Part shown: piece after piece, positions 16,261 through 60,200 of the stretch | Layout of the letters: every line of letters starts with the position of its first letter | How positions within the stretch are numbered: the stretch's first letter is position 1 | Assembly: GCA_964057225.1 (NCBI GenBank) | Contig: OZ059899.1 | Span: 12,462,001-12,526,000, forward strand | Length of the DNA: 64,000 bases | Direction of reading: 5' to 3' | From: Auanema rhodensis | Taxonomy: Eukaryota > Nematoda > Chromadorea > Rhabditida > Rhabditidae | Program-made: the position numbers and the translations under genes | Notes under the pieces: model-generated | What the model was told of the DNA's origin: nothing | The model's database searches: none | The model's input: the letters and a program-made list of their open reading frames with translations, nothing else

Positions 16261-19200
16261 AGTTCTGTTTACCTTCCTATGTCGTCTAGGGACAGAACAA
16301 AGTGATAGAAGCATTTTTTTGTTCAAAATAACTGTAAAATGAAAATTTACCGAGTGTTAGTCATAACATGTACGTAAAAAATAAAACTATGGCAGAAAAG
16401 TAGTTTTCTTTTGAGCTTTCTATTGTTTCGTGTCATTTAAGAAATAATTTTAACAATTGAAATTAATCCGCTTTTCTCCTCATTTAATAACGAATGAAAC
16501 TAATCTAAAATATATCTGACACAGTATAGTGGAGTAGATTACCGTGAAAAGAGAGAGAGAGATCAGGATTTAAGGAAGGGACTTCGTATCTCCTTCATCG
16601 TATCCAGACCAATAAGATCAGTGCGATGGTGTTAGAGGTTCCTTATATAGACGAAACCATTTATTTATTTTAGATAAATGTTTTCTAATGAATCAGAAAA
16701 CTACTAAGCGTAGGCAAAGGTCTGAGTGTTCTTTATGAATGTCTGTATGATTATGCATTAAGGTGTGATGATAAGGAAACATGACGCAATTGATTAAACA
16801 AAGTGAAAATAACTAGCGGTTCTGATTAATTTTATACTAAATGAAATCTATATATAGTACATTATATATCGGTGAACAAATCTTGAACTAGCTTGTAGTT
16901 TCCTTCAGTCGTTATTTTGGACTCTAACCTCATTTGTAGGGAAACGAAATTTTGAGCCCAAGATGAAGAAAGAGGAACATATATTTATGTATTACTGTTT
17001 TATGCTGAATTTAAGATATAATCTGAGTACGGCTGATTAGAAATGAGTAAATGTATCACGAATATAGAATTTTCTCATAGCCTAAGCATTATACTGGGAG
17101 AGTTCCGGATTGAAGCATGATACTCTGAATGAAGTTCCGTATATTAGTGATTGAAGTATATGGATCAGAAGGATACACATACATCTACTCAGCTTGTTAA
17201 GGCTAAGTTAAAAAGTCCAGAAAGCCTATGAACAAATGGAAATGAATGGAAAAAGTCAGTTACAGCTGGTAGTACGAGAGTCTCAAATGACAAGTAGTAA
17301 TATGAGTTAACATGTAGTTGAATAAGAATCAAGATTTTAATTTAACAAAATTCTGAAGAATGTTAGACTGAAGCTTCTTGAAAACATATAAGAAGAAGAG
17401 CAGACGATGTTATAGAAAAAGTGGAGGAGCTAGAACTAAAAAAAAGCCCTGACTGACCAACGAAAGAGAAAATTTGACGAACGAAAAACAACGAGATACA
17501 ACCGTGCATTCTGTGTGTGAAAAAAACTAAATAAAGTTGTTCACGTAATCTACGTGAAATTAGAATACGCATAGACCTCACATGATGATTAGTTATGAAT
17601 GATTGTTACGAGTCGTATCCTATGCGAACGTGAACAAGTCATCTCATGATCATATGTTATTCTATGTAAATGCGGCAAAAAACGGCGCAACAGCGAAGGA
17701 TGAAGGCCACTGACATCATGTAGAGGTCGCGTGAACATCACCTGTGCAGACAGATAATCAACGGTCTTGTTAATGACCGTGTGAACCACGTGAGTTTTCT
17801 TGATTAACGTGAAATGAACTTGAACTACTTGTCGCCACGGGTAGATTGAGATGAGATCAACAAGGAGAGTAGACTAAAGTAGAAGAAGTAAGTTCAGAAA
17901 AAAAAGGAAAAAAAGAAAAGAAAGTTTGTAGTGTTGGCCAAGACAGAGATCCGGAAAATTTTTTTTCGCTAATTTCTTTTTTGGCAGGACTACATTGCAT
18001 CTCATTAATCCGTGCAGCATCGGATATCTATCTGGAGTCCGTGTAAGCTAATTATGCTCAAAATTAATAAGTCGCTTTATGAATATTCATTGAAGGGTGA
18101 ACACGAAATATACACTGCCTCATAGAATGAAATCACAACTAGCTAGTGCATTTGGAGCTTAGAAAAGGCAAAAATGATTTTTTTCTTAACGTAATCTCTG
18201 GAGATTATCCTAACGTGATATGAAAATGAACAAAGAAAGAGCTGAAATCCAAAAAAAAAATCAAACAATGAAAACTAAAAAAAGATTTTTTCTGTTCTTT
18301 CTCTTAGAAAAGCAGTACTTTGTTATTGTATAACATAAAGAAAGTGGCAAAAAAGAAGAGATAAGGGAGAGATATAGCAAGAAAGAGTAAGGGAAACAGT
18401 GTGATAAAGAGAGAGAGAGTGAGATAGAGAGAGACGGAGAAATAGTTAAGTAAATGTTGAAATAAACTTTTTATGTTAATTTCACGTATAATTAAGCTTC
18501 CATCTCCTAATTGTCATAATAGATACTATTATATTTAATTAGAACAACCCAGTCTTCCTAATTGAAGTTTGAATAAGTTGTCACTAGGCTGGCACAAGAC
18601 AATATGACGTATTATAGTGAGCACGTTGTTAGTAATTCTAATAAATTGAAATTCAGAAGGAGCAATATGAAATATTTAAATAATAAATATAACAGATAAT
18701 TTAAAAAAATATCAAACATCTGAAATTTATGATAATATTTAATTTCTTGAAAATATGATATAAAGGATAAGAATCAAATTGAATTATTTTATATTTTATA
18801 ATCTTTGATTGAACTGAAAAATTAATGAAAGACGCTTAGCTGAGTTTATTAGGAATTTTTTTCGAACAATTTTCTCCCAAAAATAGATATTTGTTTGGTT
18901 TTAAGCGCTATAATGATTCATACGATGATATCAGAGAGAAATAGAGAGAAATCCAGCTAGAGAGAGGGGAGTTTGCTTTTCTTCGCAGAAAGTATTCACC
19001 ATTTTTACTCCAAATCCGAGAATTTCCCTTGGATATCAATCGTTAGTTCAAAACATATTTGTACAATGATCATGATGCTTAGATCAAATGCCAAACTATA
19101 ACCGAATTCATTCCAGAAAATGAAAACAGTTTCTGTTTCAAAAATGATTGGATTCGCTAAAATTCGTCGTCAGACAGATCCGCTTGCATCACAGAAGACA

Positions 19201-21493
19201 TTTGTTGTTCGCATACTGTTTATGGCTGAATAGAACGTTCTCGCTGAAAGTCATTCTGAATTTATTTGAAAGAAAAGATGAATCGCTTCCATTGAAATTA
19301 GCAATATATGCTGTTCGTAAACGTTTTAATAGCTCAATTCATCCGATGATTCTTGAAATAAGCATTCAACATAGAACCGTCTAAAATCTGAATCTTTTTC
19401 TAAGTTATCTATACTCACTGGGAATATTTACAATTTTTTTTGAATCTGGTCTGCGCTGGATTGTTTGAAAAAAAATCTTTTGAATGGTCCGATAGTGACG
19501 AAAGTGATCATTCATTATGTCAATTGAATATTTTGAGGTTACAAAAGTTCAGTAACTTACCTAAAGTTCAAATATTTACAAGAAAAGCTTTCAAGATCTT
19601 CATGATGAGCTAATTATCATAAATGATTTTCATCAAATATCTTGTGTTTGATCATCAAGTTTTCAATCTTGCCAGTTTAGTCTCGAATTGATTTGGTTGA
19701 TTGCTAACTAGAGAAATCGGCAAATCATAGAAAGAATGAGACTATGAGAGATAGTGAGAACTTAAAGAATTTTAGTTAAAGTTACAGATATATAGACCTA
19801 GAGAAATAGAGAGAAAGCCTGACGCAAAGTGATAAAGATATCAAGAATAAGGTTAGATCAGACAAGAGGGTACACAGAAAACATGGAAACATAGAATATC
19901 CATTTCCATCTTCATCTTCATCTACTTCTATATCATATATTTATATGGTTCTTCTCAGTATATTTTGTCTCTATATCTTTTAAAATTAAAGATTTGATCA
20001 TCATCTTCATCTTCATATCCATATTTTAAAGAAATTCATATGATCATTCAGTGTGATGTATATATAAATTATCTGGTTTGCAAGAATAATCATATCCCAG
20101 AAATACTCTTTCACCCAATCTTCTGCATTTGGATATTTCAACATCTTCATATGCATTTCCGGAGTCTATAAGCATATTCTTCCAGTATTAGACACTTTTT
20201 TATACTTATTTTCTGTTTTTATATAGCTACTATATATGTTAAAATATGTTAAAATAAGCTCATATTGTCGTTTACAATGCAGGAAAAGTTGCGAAATCAT
20301 CCTAACATTGATCCGATTTTTGGGTTCCTCACATCCTGCCTTCATGATAAAGTTACTTAATCAATTAAAATTCATTTTTCTTTCCATTTTCTTCATAATC
20401 TAACTGTGTGTTAACATCCATTTCTAAGCTTTTTTTTAACATTTTCAGTTAAAAAATGGTTTAATTTCACCAAGAAATTGATAATGATGGGTGAATAGTT
20501 CAGCAATTAACACACACGTAAATTCGATTCAATGACCGTTCTCGTTTCATGCTTCTTATTCGGTAAGACATGTCGCCCTTCTTTTGGTTCTTCTAATGAA
20601 ATCCTACTGATTGAATTTCATCTTACGGCTGTCCTTTATTTAGACATTAATAATCATCCTAACTATTATCGGTTTCTTTCGTTTCGCGTAAAAAAAATAA
20701 CTTATGCCATTATCCAGTGAAGTAATATACTCATTTTTCGTGTACATTTTTGAAAATATGATGAGAAATCATATCAGCAGAACACGATATTCTATATTTC
20801 TTCAACAAGAGATGTACATAGATCATGGTGCTGTATTCAACGACATCAATCATCTTCTTATTGGTTACATTAAGAAATGATGTGCATTCATATCCGGTTC
20901 AAGGTATCGTCTTACATACTATTTTTTTGGTTTTTTTAGGAGTTTTATCATAATTTATCGTTTTTTAAATTTTTTTACAAAACTAATGCAGTTCATTAAC
21001 AACGTTCTCTAAACACTTACTTTGGGAAATATTTGTTTTTCCTTTATCACCCAATTAATTTTTGATACCGAGCTTAGAATTAGCCTGTCCTCATCAAGTT
21101 TGTTGTTTAGCATGCCTTCAGGTTTCCTATAAATACCATTCATGCAACCTATTCTCAACTGCAAATGTCTTATTCTTGTATTTTAACCTTTTCCAATTAA
21201 ATCTCACAAATCCTTTCTTATAATTTCGAAATGTAATTTAGTTTTCTCTATCTGTCATGACAATAATTCGGATGTCCCTGGATAAATGCAACCGCGCGCG
21301 AACTATGATAAATTCAAAATGAAAGCTTTGATAAATGACGCAATTGACGTACACGACGTAGAAACATATAACGTAATGTAAAGAATGGTGGGAAATTAAG
21401 AAAAAGAGTTAACGAGATAAATAAAAAGGAAGAAATAATGAAAATAAAGATAAAAGAGATATAAACAGAGACAGCTGTAGTTATGCGCATGCG
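16261..21493. other. Gene-poor AT-rich stretch
   Basis: No gene could be supported. There are short GA microsatellite patches (about 18405-18440), an inverted repeat ACGGTC-N8-GACCGT at 17761-17780, an open frame of about 78 codons at 19148-19384 on the plus strand that lacks an ATG, and CTTCAT-rich sequence at 19905-20010. From about 19.9 kb rightwards the plus strand becomes pyrimidine-rich. Confidence 0.5.
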
Positions 21494-21667
21494 TTAGATT
21501 AATAAAGCTCGATTCTTCAAACTTGCTTCTTCTTCACTCATGTCAATTCTTCGTAGCTTATCGTCTTCAGCTGAAAGCTGATGGCTATAATCCCTCTGTC
21601 GCCTTGTATGCAATCGATTCTGAACTTTTTCCAATTTCACTTCGCAGTTGTTGAATAGTTTCGGCAA
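21494..21667 (-). CDS. Possible terminal exon of an unrecognised minus-strand gene
   Basis: After a TACAG acceptor a frame of 57 codons runs to TAA (21494-21496). The peptide is strongly charged and helix-prone, for example RRQRDYSHQLSAEDDKLRRI and ending EEEASLKNRALLI. Hydrophilic, lysine/glutamate-rich composition is unlike the leucine/phenylalanine-rich chance frames nearby. I do not recognise a family, and a second frame is also open for part of it, so this may be a real last exon, a relic, or chance. Confidence 0.3.
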   Translation of the reverse strand: MPKLFNNCEVKLEKVQNRLHTRRQRDYSHQLSAEDDKLRRIDMSEEEASLKNRALLI

Positions 21668-23232
21668 CTGTATTTGATCTCCAATGAAAACCAGAAGTTA
21701 TTTTCAGTTGTCTTTCATGCTTATCTTGATGTAAATTGGTTTCTTAGACGATCTTCTCAAATTTTTATCTTAGTACAGCCCTTAAAGCATAGAAACATGC
21801 TTCATATATTCGATTGCGCTTTCATTATTCTAAGCCAACTTTATTTTTATTTTTTCTTCAAATTATGTTATATTATATAAAAATATGTTTGTGCTGTTGA
21901 TTATTTCAAAAATACGATTTCGAACGAACAAGTTGAAATTCGGTCAACTGAAATAATTCTCATCTTTCTTGCTGTGCATGGATTCTCTTCAGTTCCAAAG
22001 CCAAAAATTGTCCCATCAAATGCTATATATATAATTCGTGTTTCTTCTGACATCTTGACATATTTTCTATTTGGTCAGTCTTCTGCTCGAAAAGATGAGA
22101 AAGCAACAAGCGGTTGATACAAAGCCTTAAACGTTCAAGATGTTGAATATTCCTTCAGCTGATCTTCCTACTACTTCTTGCCTGAATGCTCTACTACTTA
22201 TCCTGATTCATCTACCAGCAATAGTCCTAATCGTTACTTTTGCATTGTGATTACGCCTTCTAACTATATCTTTACTACTCAGTTGTATGTGTTAGATTAG
22301 CTGATAGAGAGGGTTCTAAGACAAATAAATTTGAAGATACATCAGGTTTCATTATCTGCTTATACCATAGCATGTAATAAACATCCGTTGTCATTCCAAT
22401 CAGCTTCTCTTTTATTGTATTTCCTTCTAGCTAAATATATATATATGGTTATATGTTTCTACCAGACGAACATGTCTATCTCATACACATTCATATATTG
22501 TGACGTCAAACAAATACCATAAGCTTCATGATTTATATAATGAAATTTCAAATAAACAAGTTAATGAAATGATTAAAATCCTCAGAAGTTCCTTCTTTAT
22601 TCATGTAATCTCATCAGCTATATCCTCTTTGAAATTGGATTTCAATTTCTAACTTAGTAAATCATTCACGACTATATATTCCTCCATTTTCGTTATAGTT
22701 AAGATATGTGTCTGTTGTTTTCAAAAAAAATTTTTTCTTTGAATATGATGAATTATGACTATCTTTCATCTAATATTATTCCTGTTTGAGCATATCATAT
22801 ATAGCTGTCTGCCAGATTCTTCTTCCGGTAATGCGTAACCCTCTCTTTTCACTTTTACGTCATTTGTACAAGATGCTTGTCGCTCATGTCGTGAAATATT
22901 TCACTTCATATTTGATGACATAATCAAACGTTAAAGCATTTGGCACTTATAGAAATGAAAAAGAAGAAGAAGCCATTATTAGATCAGAACCCAAATCTAC
23001 ACCTTTAGAAGATAAGAGAGATAGAGTAGATGTAAGAGACAAGATGAACAGATTCTACGCATACATCAATGTTCGATGCGCAAGTGCCAGAAGTGTGCGA
23101 CCCGCCCAAACACCTTTTCATATACACAAGATTTTTCTCATATGGACTTAAACATGTTTAATCTAAAAGATTAAAACAGATTCGGCGATTACAAAATCAT
23201 AACGAAGAGAGAGAGGGCAAGTTCAGTTTTAC

Positions 23233-23352
23233 AGCATCTTCATGCTGGAGAACAGTTTGTTGCAACACAGCGGTTGTGTCATCCTTCTCCGTATCGTCTT
23301 TAACTTCATTTCTTGAATACAGTGATTTTTCAGATGTTTTACACATGTTTCT
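23233..23352 (-). CDS. Possible internal exon, unrecognised
   Basis: A 120-base stretch on the minus strand lies between an acceptor (AATTACAG) and a GTAAAA donor. It is open for exactly 40 codons (phase 0 at both ends). The peptide is hydrophilic (SRNEVKDDTEKDDTTAVLQQ). It is in phase with the candidate exon at 21494-21667, and the two could belong to one gene. No family is recognised. Confidence 0.22.
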
Positions 23353-24599
23353 CTGTAATTTCCTATTTATTTTCCTTGTTTGATTGATAAGCAACCCTAA
23401 ATTAATTTAACTATATCATATCATGCTGAATCCTCCCCAACTTCATCTCATCGCATCAGTGCTCAACTCGTCTAATTTGAACTTATTTGAGATATTTTCC
23501 AATATCTTTGATTTACAAAAATTTTATTATATAAAAACTTTATATTTTTCTATTTCTTTATTCTGTTATAATCATCTTATTAGAGAATTTTACTATTGTT
23601 CATGTTCATCGACTTTTGAAGCTTGAAAGCTTCTCCTCGTTAACTTTGCTGAAATTTATCTTAAAATCTCTCCAGCAATTCCTCGTAATCGTAAAAATTC
23701 TTTAAAATTAGTCAACTGGAAATTCGATATCCGTACTTTTGGCTTTTTTTCTGTTCATTCACTAAATGTTTCAATGGAACATTGAATAACCTGTGAATAT
23801 GCATGAATCAAACCCTCACAAACATTTGATTTAAATACGAATTGATGACTACACATTCTATGAAAAGGTCAAGCATTCTATCACCTTTATCTCCACTTCT
23901 TCTTTCTCTCCATCATGATCACGAGCATATTCTCCGTTGAAACCTTACAGTCGAAATAAGCAGTGTTAAATCTTTTCACTTGTAACCCACAACCTGTCTT
24001 CAATCATATTTTCTATTTACCAACCAATTGAAAAAAAACGAATACCATCTTGTTTTTGTTGTTGTTCAACTTCCAAACAGATTCACAGCATCTAACAGGA
24101 TCTTAAATATCTTGGTAGACTTTTAGCTTTCATTTCTCACATTCAAGAGCTGATGATATTGCTTTGACCTGTCATCTTTTAAAAAATTGCTATTGTTCAC
24201 ACTTACTTGTGTATATCTATCTGGGTTTTCGTATATGAGTAGGTTGAAATATCATTTCTGGATACCATGCAATATTATAAACTTGCATCCAGTTTTTTCC
24301 TTGTACATGTTGAAGAATTTCTATTTACTTTTGATAATCCTTTTAAGTTTATGGATTCTTTGCCATATAAGAATATACGCTTTCAAGTATAAAGATCTTC
24401 TTTGTAGCCTTGGGCAATAAAAAGGGTAAGACGCCAACAAGACGTAAAAAACCAAAGGATAAGAAGAGAGTTTAAAAGAAGAAGAGAAAAAGATGTGGTT
24501 AGTGAAAATGGATAAGAGAGGACGATTGAGGAAGAAAGCGAATGGTGAAAACGAGAAAGATAATACAAGATGAATATGTTAGATGCAGGTAGAAGAAGG
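23353..24599. other. AT-rich stretch without supported genes
   Basis: Pyrimidine-rich plus strand with short minus-strand open pieces. None has clear splice sites and family resemblance. Confidence 0.5.
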
Positions 24600-24790
24600 G
24601 AAGAAGGACGTTGCATCAGATCTATTGAGGCGCGATCGCCGTCGCGGGACCTGATTTCGATTGCCTCCTCCCCCACCTCAAAAGACCTTTTAATCCAGGG
24701 TCCTATCCTCTTTAGGATAGTTGTCAAACGGTTATTCTATAGCCTATTCGTTTTAGCAGTTTCCAGATTTGTCCTTTTTGTCAAGAACCG
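24600..24790. promoter_or_regulatory. CpG-rich block, likely promoter of the four-membrane-segment gene
   Basis: An island of CpG and GC-rich sequence in AT-rich DNA 200-400 bases upstream of ATG 24997. It contains GGCGCGATCGCCGTCGCGGG and CCTCCCCCACC (an Sp1/KLF-like box). It is open in both a plus and a minus frame, but neither has a clear ATG, splice sites or a match, so a regulatory reading is preferred. Confidence 0.35.
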
Positions 24791-24996
24791 CTAGAGCTGA
24801 AGATTGAAAGTTGTCACAAATTAATAGCCCCTTCTTCACTCCCTACTTCATAATTTCATTATTCAACTCCCTCTCTAATATTTTTCAAATTTCTAAAATC
24901 ATTCATAAAGTTTCTTTCTTAAACATGATTGTGTGTACTTTTTCTTAAACTAATTTAATTTTTAGAAACTGCAAATTTTCTTGTTTTTTCTGGAAA

Positions 24997-27078
24997 ATGG
25001 ACAGTTCAACTCGGAAAAGTAGAAATGAAGATAGATGTCTTGGTGGTAAGATGCATCTGAATGTAAGTAATAATCCAATTTACTAATCAGACGTTGTTCT
25101 ACCGCCTAGAACTTGACCAATTTTCAACTGAAAAGACTTTTTACAGACAGGAATGAAAATCCTCGTCACAATAGGAACTCTTGTTATCATCGCCTTAGTG
25201 ACGTTGCTGTACTTCAAGTTCCGTAAAGCAATGTTCGTGCTTTTAATTCCCACATTCATCACCGTGACGACTGTTTTCGGAATTATCTCAAAGAGAGATC
25301 GTCTACTTTGGCCCATCATCAGTGTTTCTGTAAGTGATTTAGCTTTGTTACATAGCTTCAACCATCGATGTTTGATGTCATTTACCCATATCTCATTTCC
25401 TATTTAGATAAGGGTTGAATTTGAACATGAAGAACATTTTTTCAACTGCTAATTCAGTTCGTAATCACAAATTCAAATCAAGTACATTCATCGCAGAGTT
25501 AAGATATCATCATTCTAAACGAGTACGGTCCAGCCGTCAGCATATTGCATTTCATAAATTTTTTTATATCTAAAACGAAACTTGAAATTTGGATCAAAAA
25601 AGCTTTTTTTATTCAATGATTTGACCAGACAGTTATTTTATTTCGTGCTATTCTGATATATTGCTGTCAAAATCAACATGAAATGTGTTAAATAAATGAA
25701 GAAAAAGAAGGGCATTAAGAAATTTTTTAAATGAAATTTCTATTCATCTCTCAATTTAGCAGCTATGCATGTATGTCTTTTATCAATTTTTTACTTTCTT
25801 CTTTTGAATTTTCAACGCATGAAACAGAATTGAAAGGAATATATGAAATGTAATATAATCACAATTTGAAACATACAATATTTGAGATTTTTCAAAGTCA
25901 GAAATTTCAATGCCAGTTTCCAAATATATTATTTTACTGTTCTTAAGAAGAGATCTTCATAAATTTATCATTAATTCACAATTCCGGTATAAAATGAAGA
26001 AATTAATTTGAAAACATGTTCTATTCATTTGAACATTTGCTAAAAACATGTAAATAATAATTACAAATATGATTTCAAATATGAATATATTATTTTAAAA
26101 AAAAATAATAATAATTTCATATTAAAATAAATTTTAAATGATTCATATATTATTCAAAAAAGAATGACGTAAAAGTTAAAATAACACGTGTTTTTGATTC
26201 GCAGATATACTTTTCAAAAAAACGTGAGACGTGAAATTTATTTAAACCATTTACGTCATCATGAAACGGTTGTATTTACTGAATTTCATAAAAAATAGAG
26301 AAGAAAGTATCAATTTTCCAATTAATATTAGCATTTTTTTCAGATGTTCCATGCCGTCCTATCAAGTTATGCTCTTCTGATATTCTCATTTTATTTCTTC
26401 TTTAAGCCATACTATATTATTATGATCTTAAACTGGGCTTTCAAGAGTAAGTTAAAATATTTCTAATTCTTTTAGCTATATTTCAACAAAATATGAATAA
26501 GAGGACATCTCTTTTTTGAAAAAAAAATCGGAAAGATCATTGTCATTGACATTAGAACAGAGAAATAGCAACTGAAGCTGCAACAACCAGATCCAGAAAA
26601 GCGTGAAATTGGCCTTTTATGAAACAGGTTTCATCATAATGTGTGATTAGGTGTCAATCAAACGTCTTCACTCTAAAAATGTCCTTTTACAACTCTTGAG
26701 ATGCATAGTATATGAATATCCACATTGATATTTGGTTCTAAAAGTTCTTTTTGATTTGAATAGAAAAGATCAATCTTAGATCTTCTCTCTCTTATTAGAA
26801 TTATGATGAAACTGGATTCAAGCTTCATACAACTTTAGCTGAAAACTTAAAAAAATGGATCAAATTAATTAACAATATATACTTTAGCTTTGCATACGGA
26901 GAAGACACCATCATATTACTTCCAATGTACATGCATCTATCTTGGTCTATTCGTCTTCCTTATCTTCAATATCTGGCAAGGAGTTGTATCATTCAGTTAT
27001 CGTAACTACTTACGTCTGGATCGTGCTCCATCTCGTCAACCAACAGTTCTCGTTGTTAACAAACCTGGTGTATATTAA
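24997..27078 (+). CDS. Small four-pass membrane protein (nematode DUF7027/LAPTM-like)
   Basis: Four exons: 24997-25062, 25147-25329, 26344-26446 and 26888-27078 (543 bases, 180 residues, phases consistent). A short cytosolic N-terminus with RCLGGKMHLNTG leads into four hydrophobic segments: ILVTIGTLVIIALVTLLYF, then AMFVLLIPTFITVTTVFGII, then a long stretch around SSYALLIFSFYFFFKPYYII, and IYLGLFVFLIFNIWQGVVSF. The C-tail is polar (RAPSRQPTVLVVNKPGVY). The C-x-x-K-M-H box before the first segment and the overall plan resemble the lysosomal LAPTM-like/DUF7027 proteins common in nematodes. This is recalled similarity, not a search. Intron 2 (about 1 kb) is long for the window. The gene lies alone on the plus strand between minus-strand genes. 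Function is not known. Confidence 0.75.
25864..25895. repeat. Dispersed 32-bp repeat, copy 1
   Basis: This 32-base sequence beginning ATTTGAAACATACAATATTT is found again, identical, at 30031-30062. This copy is in intron 2 of the plus-strand membrane-protein gene. Looser similarity extends a little on both sides. Confidence 0.75.
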
Positions 27079-28598
27079 TTTTTTCTCCTCTCAAATCATA
27101 TCCCAACTTAGGAAAAGTGTTGTGATTTTTAAAATTTCAAGTCTTTCATTAGTAACAACATAAACATGAACAATGATTTTATTTGTTTGGCAAACTTTTA
27201 TGAGAAAGAAAACATCAAACCTTTTCAGTTCTGCCCACATATGACACTTTAAGCTCGTTGAAAACGTTTTGAAGTATTTTTGTTGTTAATATCTCATCTT
27301 AATTATCTGCTTTCAACTCATTTTTCATTTGAAAATGTTCTATTTTAGCTCATATTTCCTTTTTTTTCCCTCGGTTAATTTGAAAACTCTGTTGCTAGGA
27401 TGAACTTGGCCCGCTCCTACCCAGTTTGAAGCTTACTAACCTTTGTAGCTTTATTCATTTGAAATGGCTCTCACTGAATTAGCGACTAATCAGGATCTTA
27501 TGTATGTATATGCATTTATATGATTTTGTTTTTTTTTAAAGAAAAAAGCTATTTATTCGAATATTTTATATTATAAATCATTTTTTATAAAATATATTAC
27601 ATCCTGTCGTTTTCATGTCATATGTCGTATGTCCAAGAAAATAACCATATAAGGATAAGCATGAATAACTCTAATTTTCTTCAGTTAAAGTCGTTTAAAA
27701 TATTTTCGGATCATTTGTTTTTGAGGTCAAGTAGCATAATCTCGTGAATAAATTGAAGTTTTCGGTTTTTCTTCGCATTCGTTACATCATAATTCATGTG
27801 GTCTATTGAATTTCATGTAAATAATTGTAATTTATTTTTAATAAAAAAAATATTTCATTTTGAAATAATATTATGTAAATTTAAAAAAAAAAGCTCAAAT
27901 ACAATATATGTATATATAATATATATATTTATATATTTATATGAGATGTGAGGAAACAATAAGGAAAAGATCGAAGTAGGATATGGCGAAGATCAGTTAG
28001 AAACAATATAACGATTACCAGCTGATATTGGGTGGCGAAAGTATTTTTTTCTTAAAAAAATTAAAAATCTTACAATCTGAGGCAAATAATAATAATAATA
28101 ATATATAATTTCATATATTTATATTTATTATAATTAAATATATTATTAATAGGAAACTCTGTGCTGACTGATATCATTCAGCTTTTCCGCAAACGCTGAT
28201 GATAGCTGCGGGGGTGTTGAAGCTTTAAGCGCGCTTAGTTTGGTAATGACGATCGGTTTATTTGACAACGGTAATATGAAATCTAGAAGATCTGGTGACA
28301 TGTGTGTTACATAGTCACACGTACAACCGGATGTATATAAAGAGGTTGTTAGAAGATTTATAAAATATTTTAAAGACTAAAGAAGAGAAAGAGAGAGAGA
28401 GAGAAAGAGAGGGAGAGAGAGGAAGAGAGAGATAAAGAGAGAGAGAAAGGCAATTTTGCCTCAAATCGGAGCAATTTTGGAATGTAAGATACGAATTGTA
28501 CACGTAGCCAAGGCAAATCTCTATTTTCCAAAACAAAAAAATTAAAGAAAAAGTTGAAAGGAGTAGATATGGTTTATAGATCATAACTTAAGGGAACT
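27079..28598. other. Gap between the membrane-protein gene and the synaptotagmin-like gene (tail to tail)
   Basis: The region contains both 3' ends, facing each other. It holds the AT-rich 3' UTR of the plus-strand gene, runs of TA repeats (27900-27945), AAT repeats (28088-28105) and a GA-rich microsatellite at about 28385-28445. No further gene is supported. Confidence 0.5.
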
Positions 28599-28604
28599 TT
28601 TATT
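28599..28604 (-). terminator. AATAAA poly(A) signal of the synaptotagmin-like gene
   Basis: Minus-strand AATAAA begins only five bases after the TAA at 28610-28612, inside TTTTAATAAAAG. This implies a very short 3' UTR. Confidence 0.55.
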
Positions 28605-28609
28605 AAAAG

Positions 28610-59680
<31,071 letters not shown>

Positions 59681-59929
59681 CAGTCGGATGATCTCGATAG
59701 CCCGAACAACACAGATGCAGAAGCAAAAGACGTAGAAGGGACAGAGAGAAGAAAGGAAAAAATAGATGAGTTAGCTAATTAAGATAGTTAATTGAATCAG
59801 AATAGTGAATTAATTAGTTAGTTCAACACGGACGGCTCCTAGGAATTGGCTACAAGCACCTAGGTGCTGATGACGTGCTGAAGTACAAAAATATTTCTGA
59901 ATAAACTAGAATATAGCAATACAGTTAGA

Positions 59930-60200
59930 CTGTCAGGTCACACAGTTATTTGAATCTTCTAAAAAACAAAAACGACGCGAAAACGACGTAACGTCGCTCG
60001 ACGGCTCGCTGAGAAGCTTCAATGCCAATAGGGGCGGGCTGCCGTCCGAATAAGGCAATCGTCTGGAGGGGCGTGGTTACTATTTGGACACGCCCATCGC
60101 CGGCTAGCGATTACTTCGGCTGCCTTCTTCGGCAACAAAACCATGGGACATGTGCTAGAAGCTGCAACGATGTAGAGCCAACTCGGAGACTGTGCAATGG
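59930..60200 (-). promoter_or_regulatory. GC-rich promoter-like block of the synaptotagmin-like gene
   Basis: CpG-rich sequence 250-500 bases upstream of ATG 59680. It contains CCAAT (60025-60029) directly followed by a GC box GGGGCGGG (60031-60038), a KLF-type GGGGCGTGG (60068-60076) and, inverted, CACGCCCA (60089-60096). Several ACGACGTAACGTCG-like palindromic CpG motifs lie at about 59975-60000. Surrounding DNA is AT- and GA-rich, so the block stands out. Confidence 0.45.
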
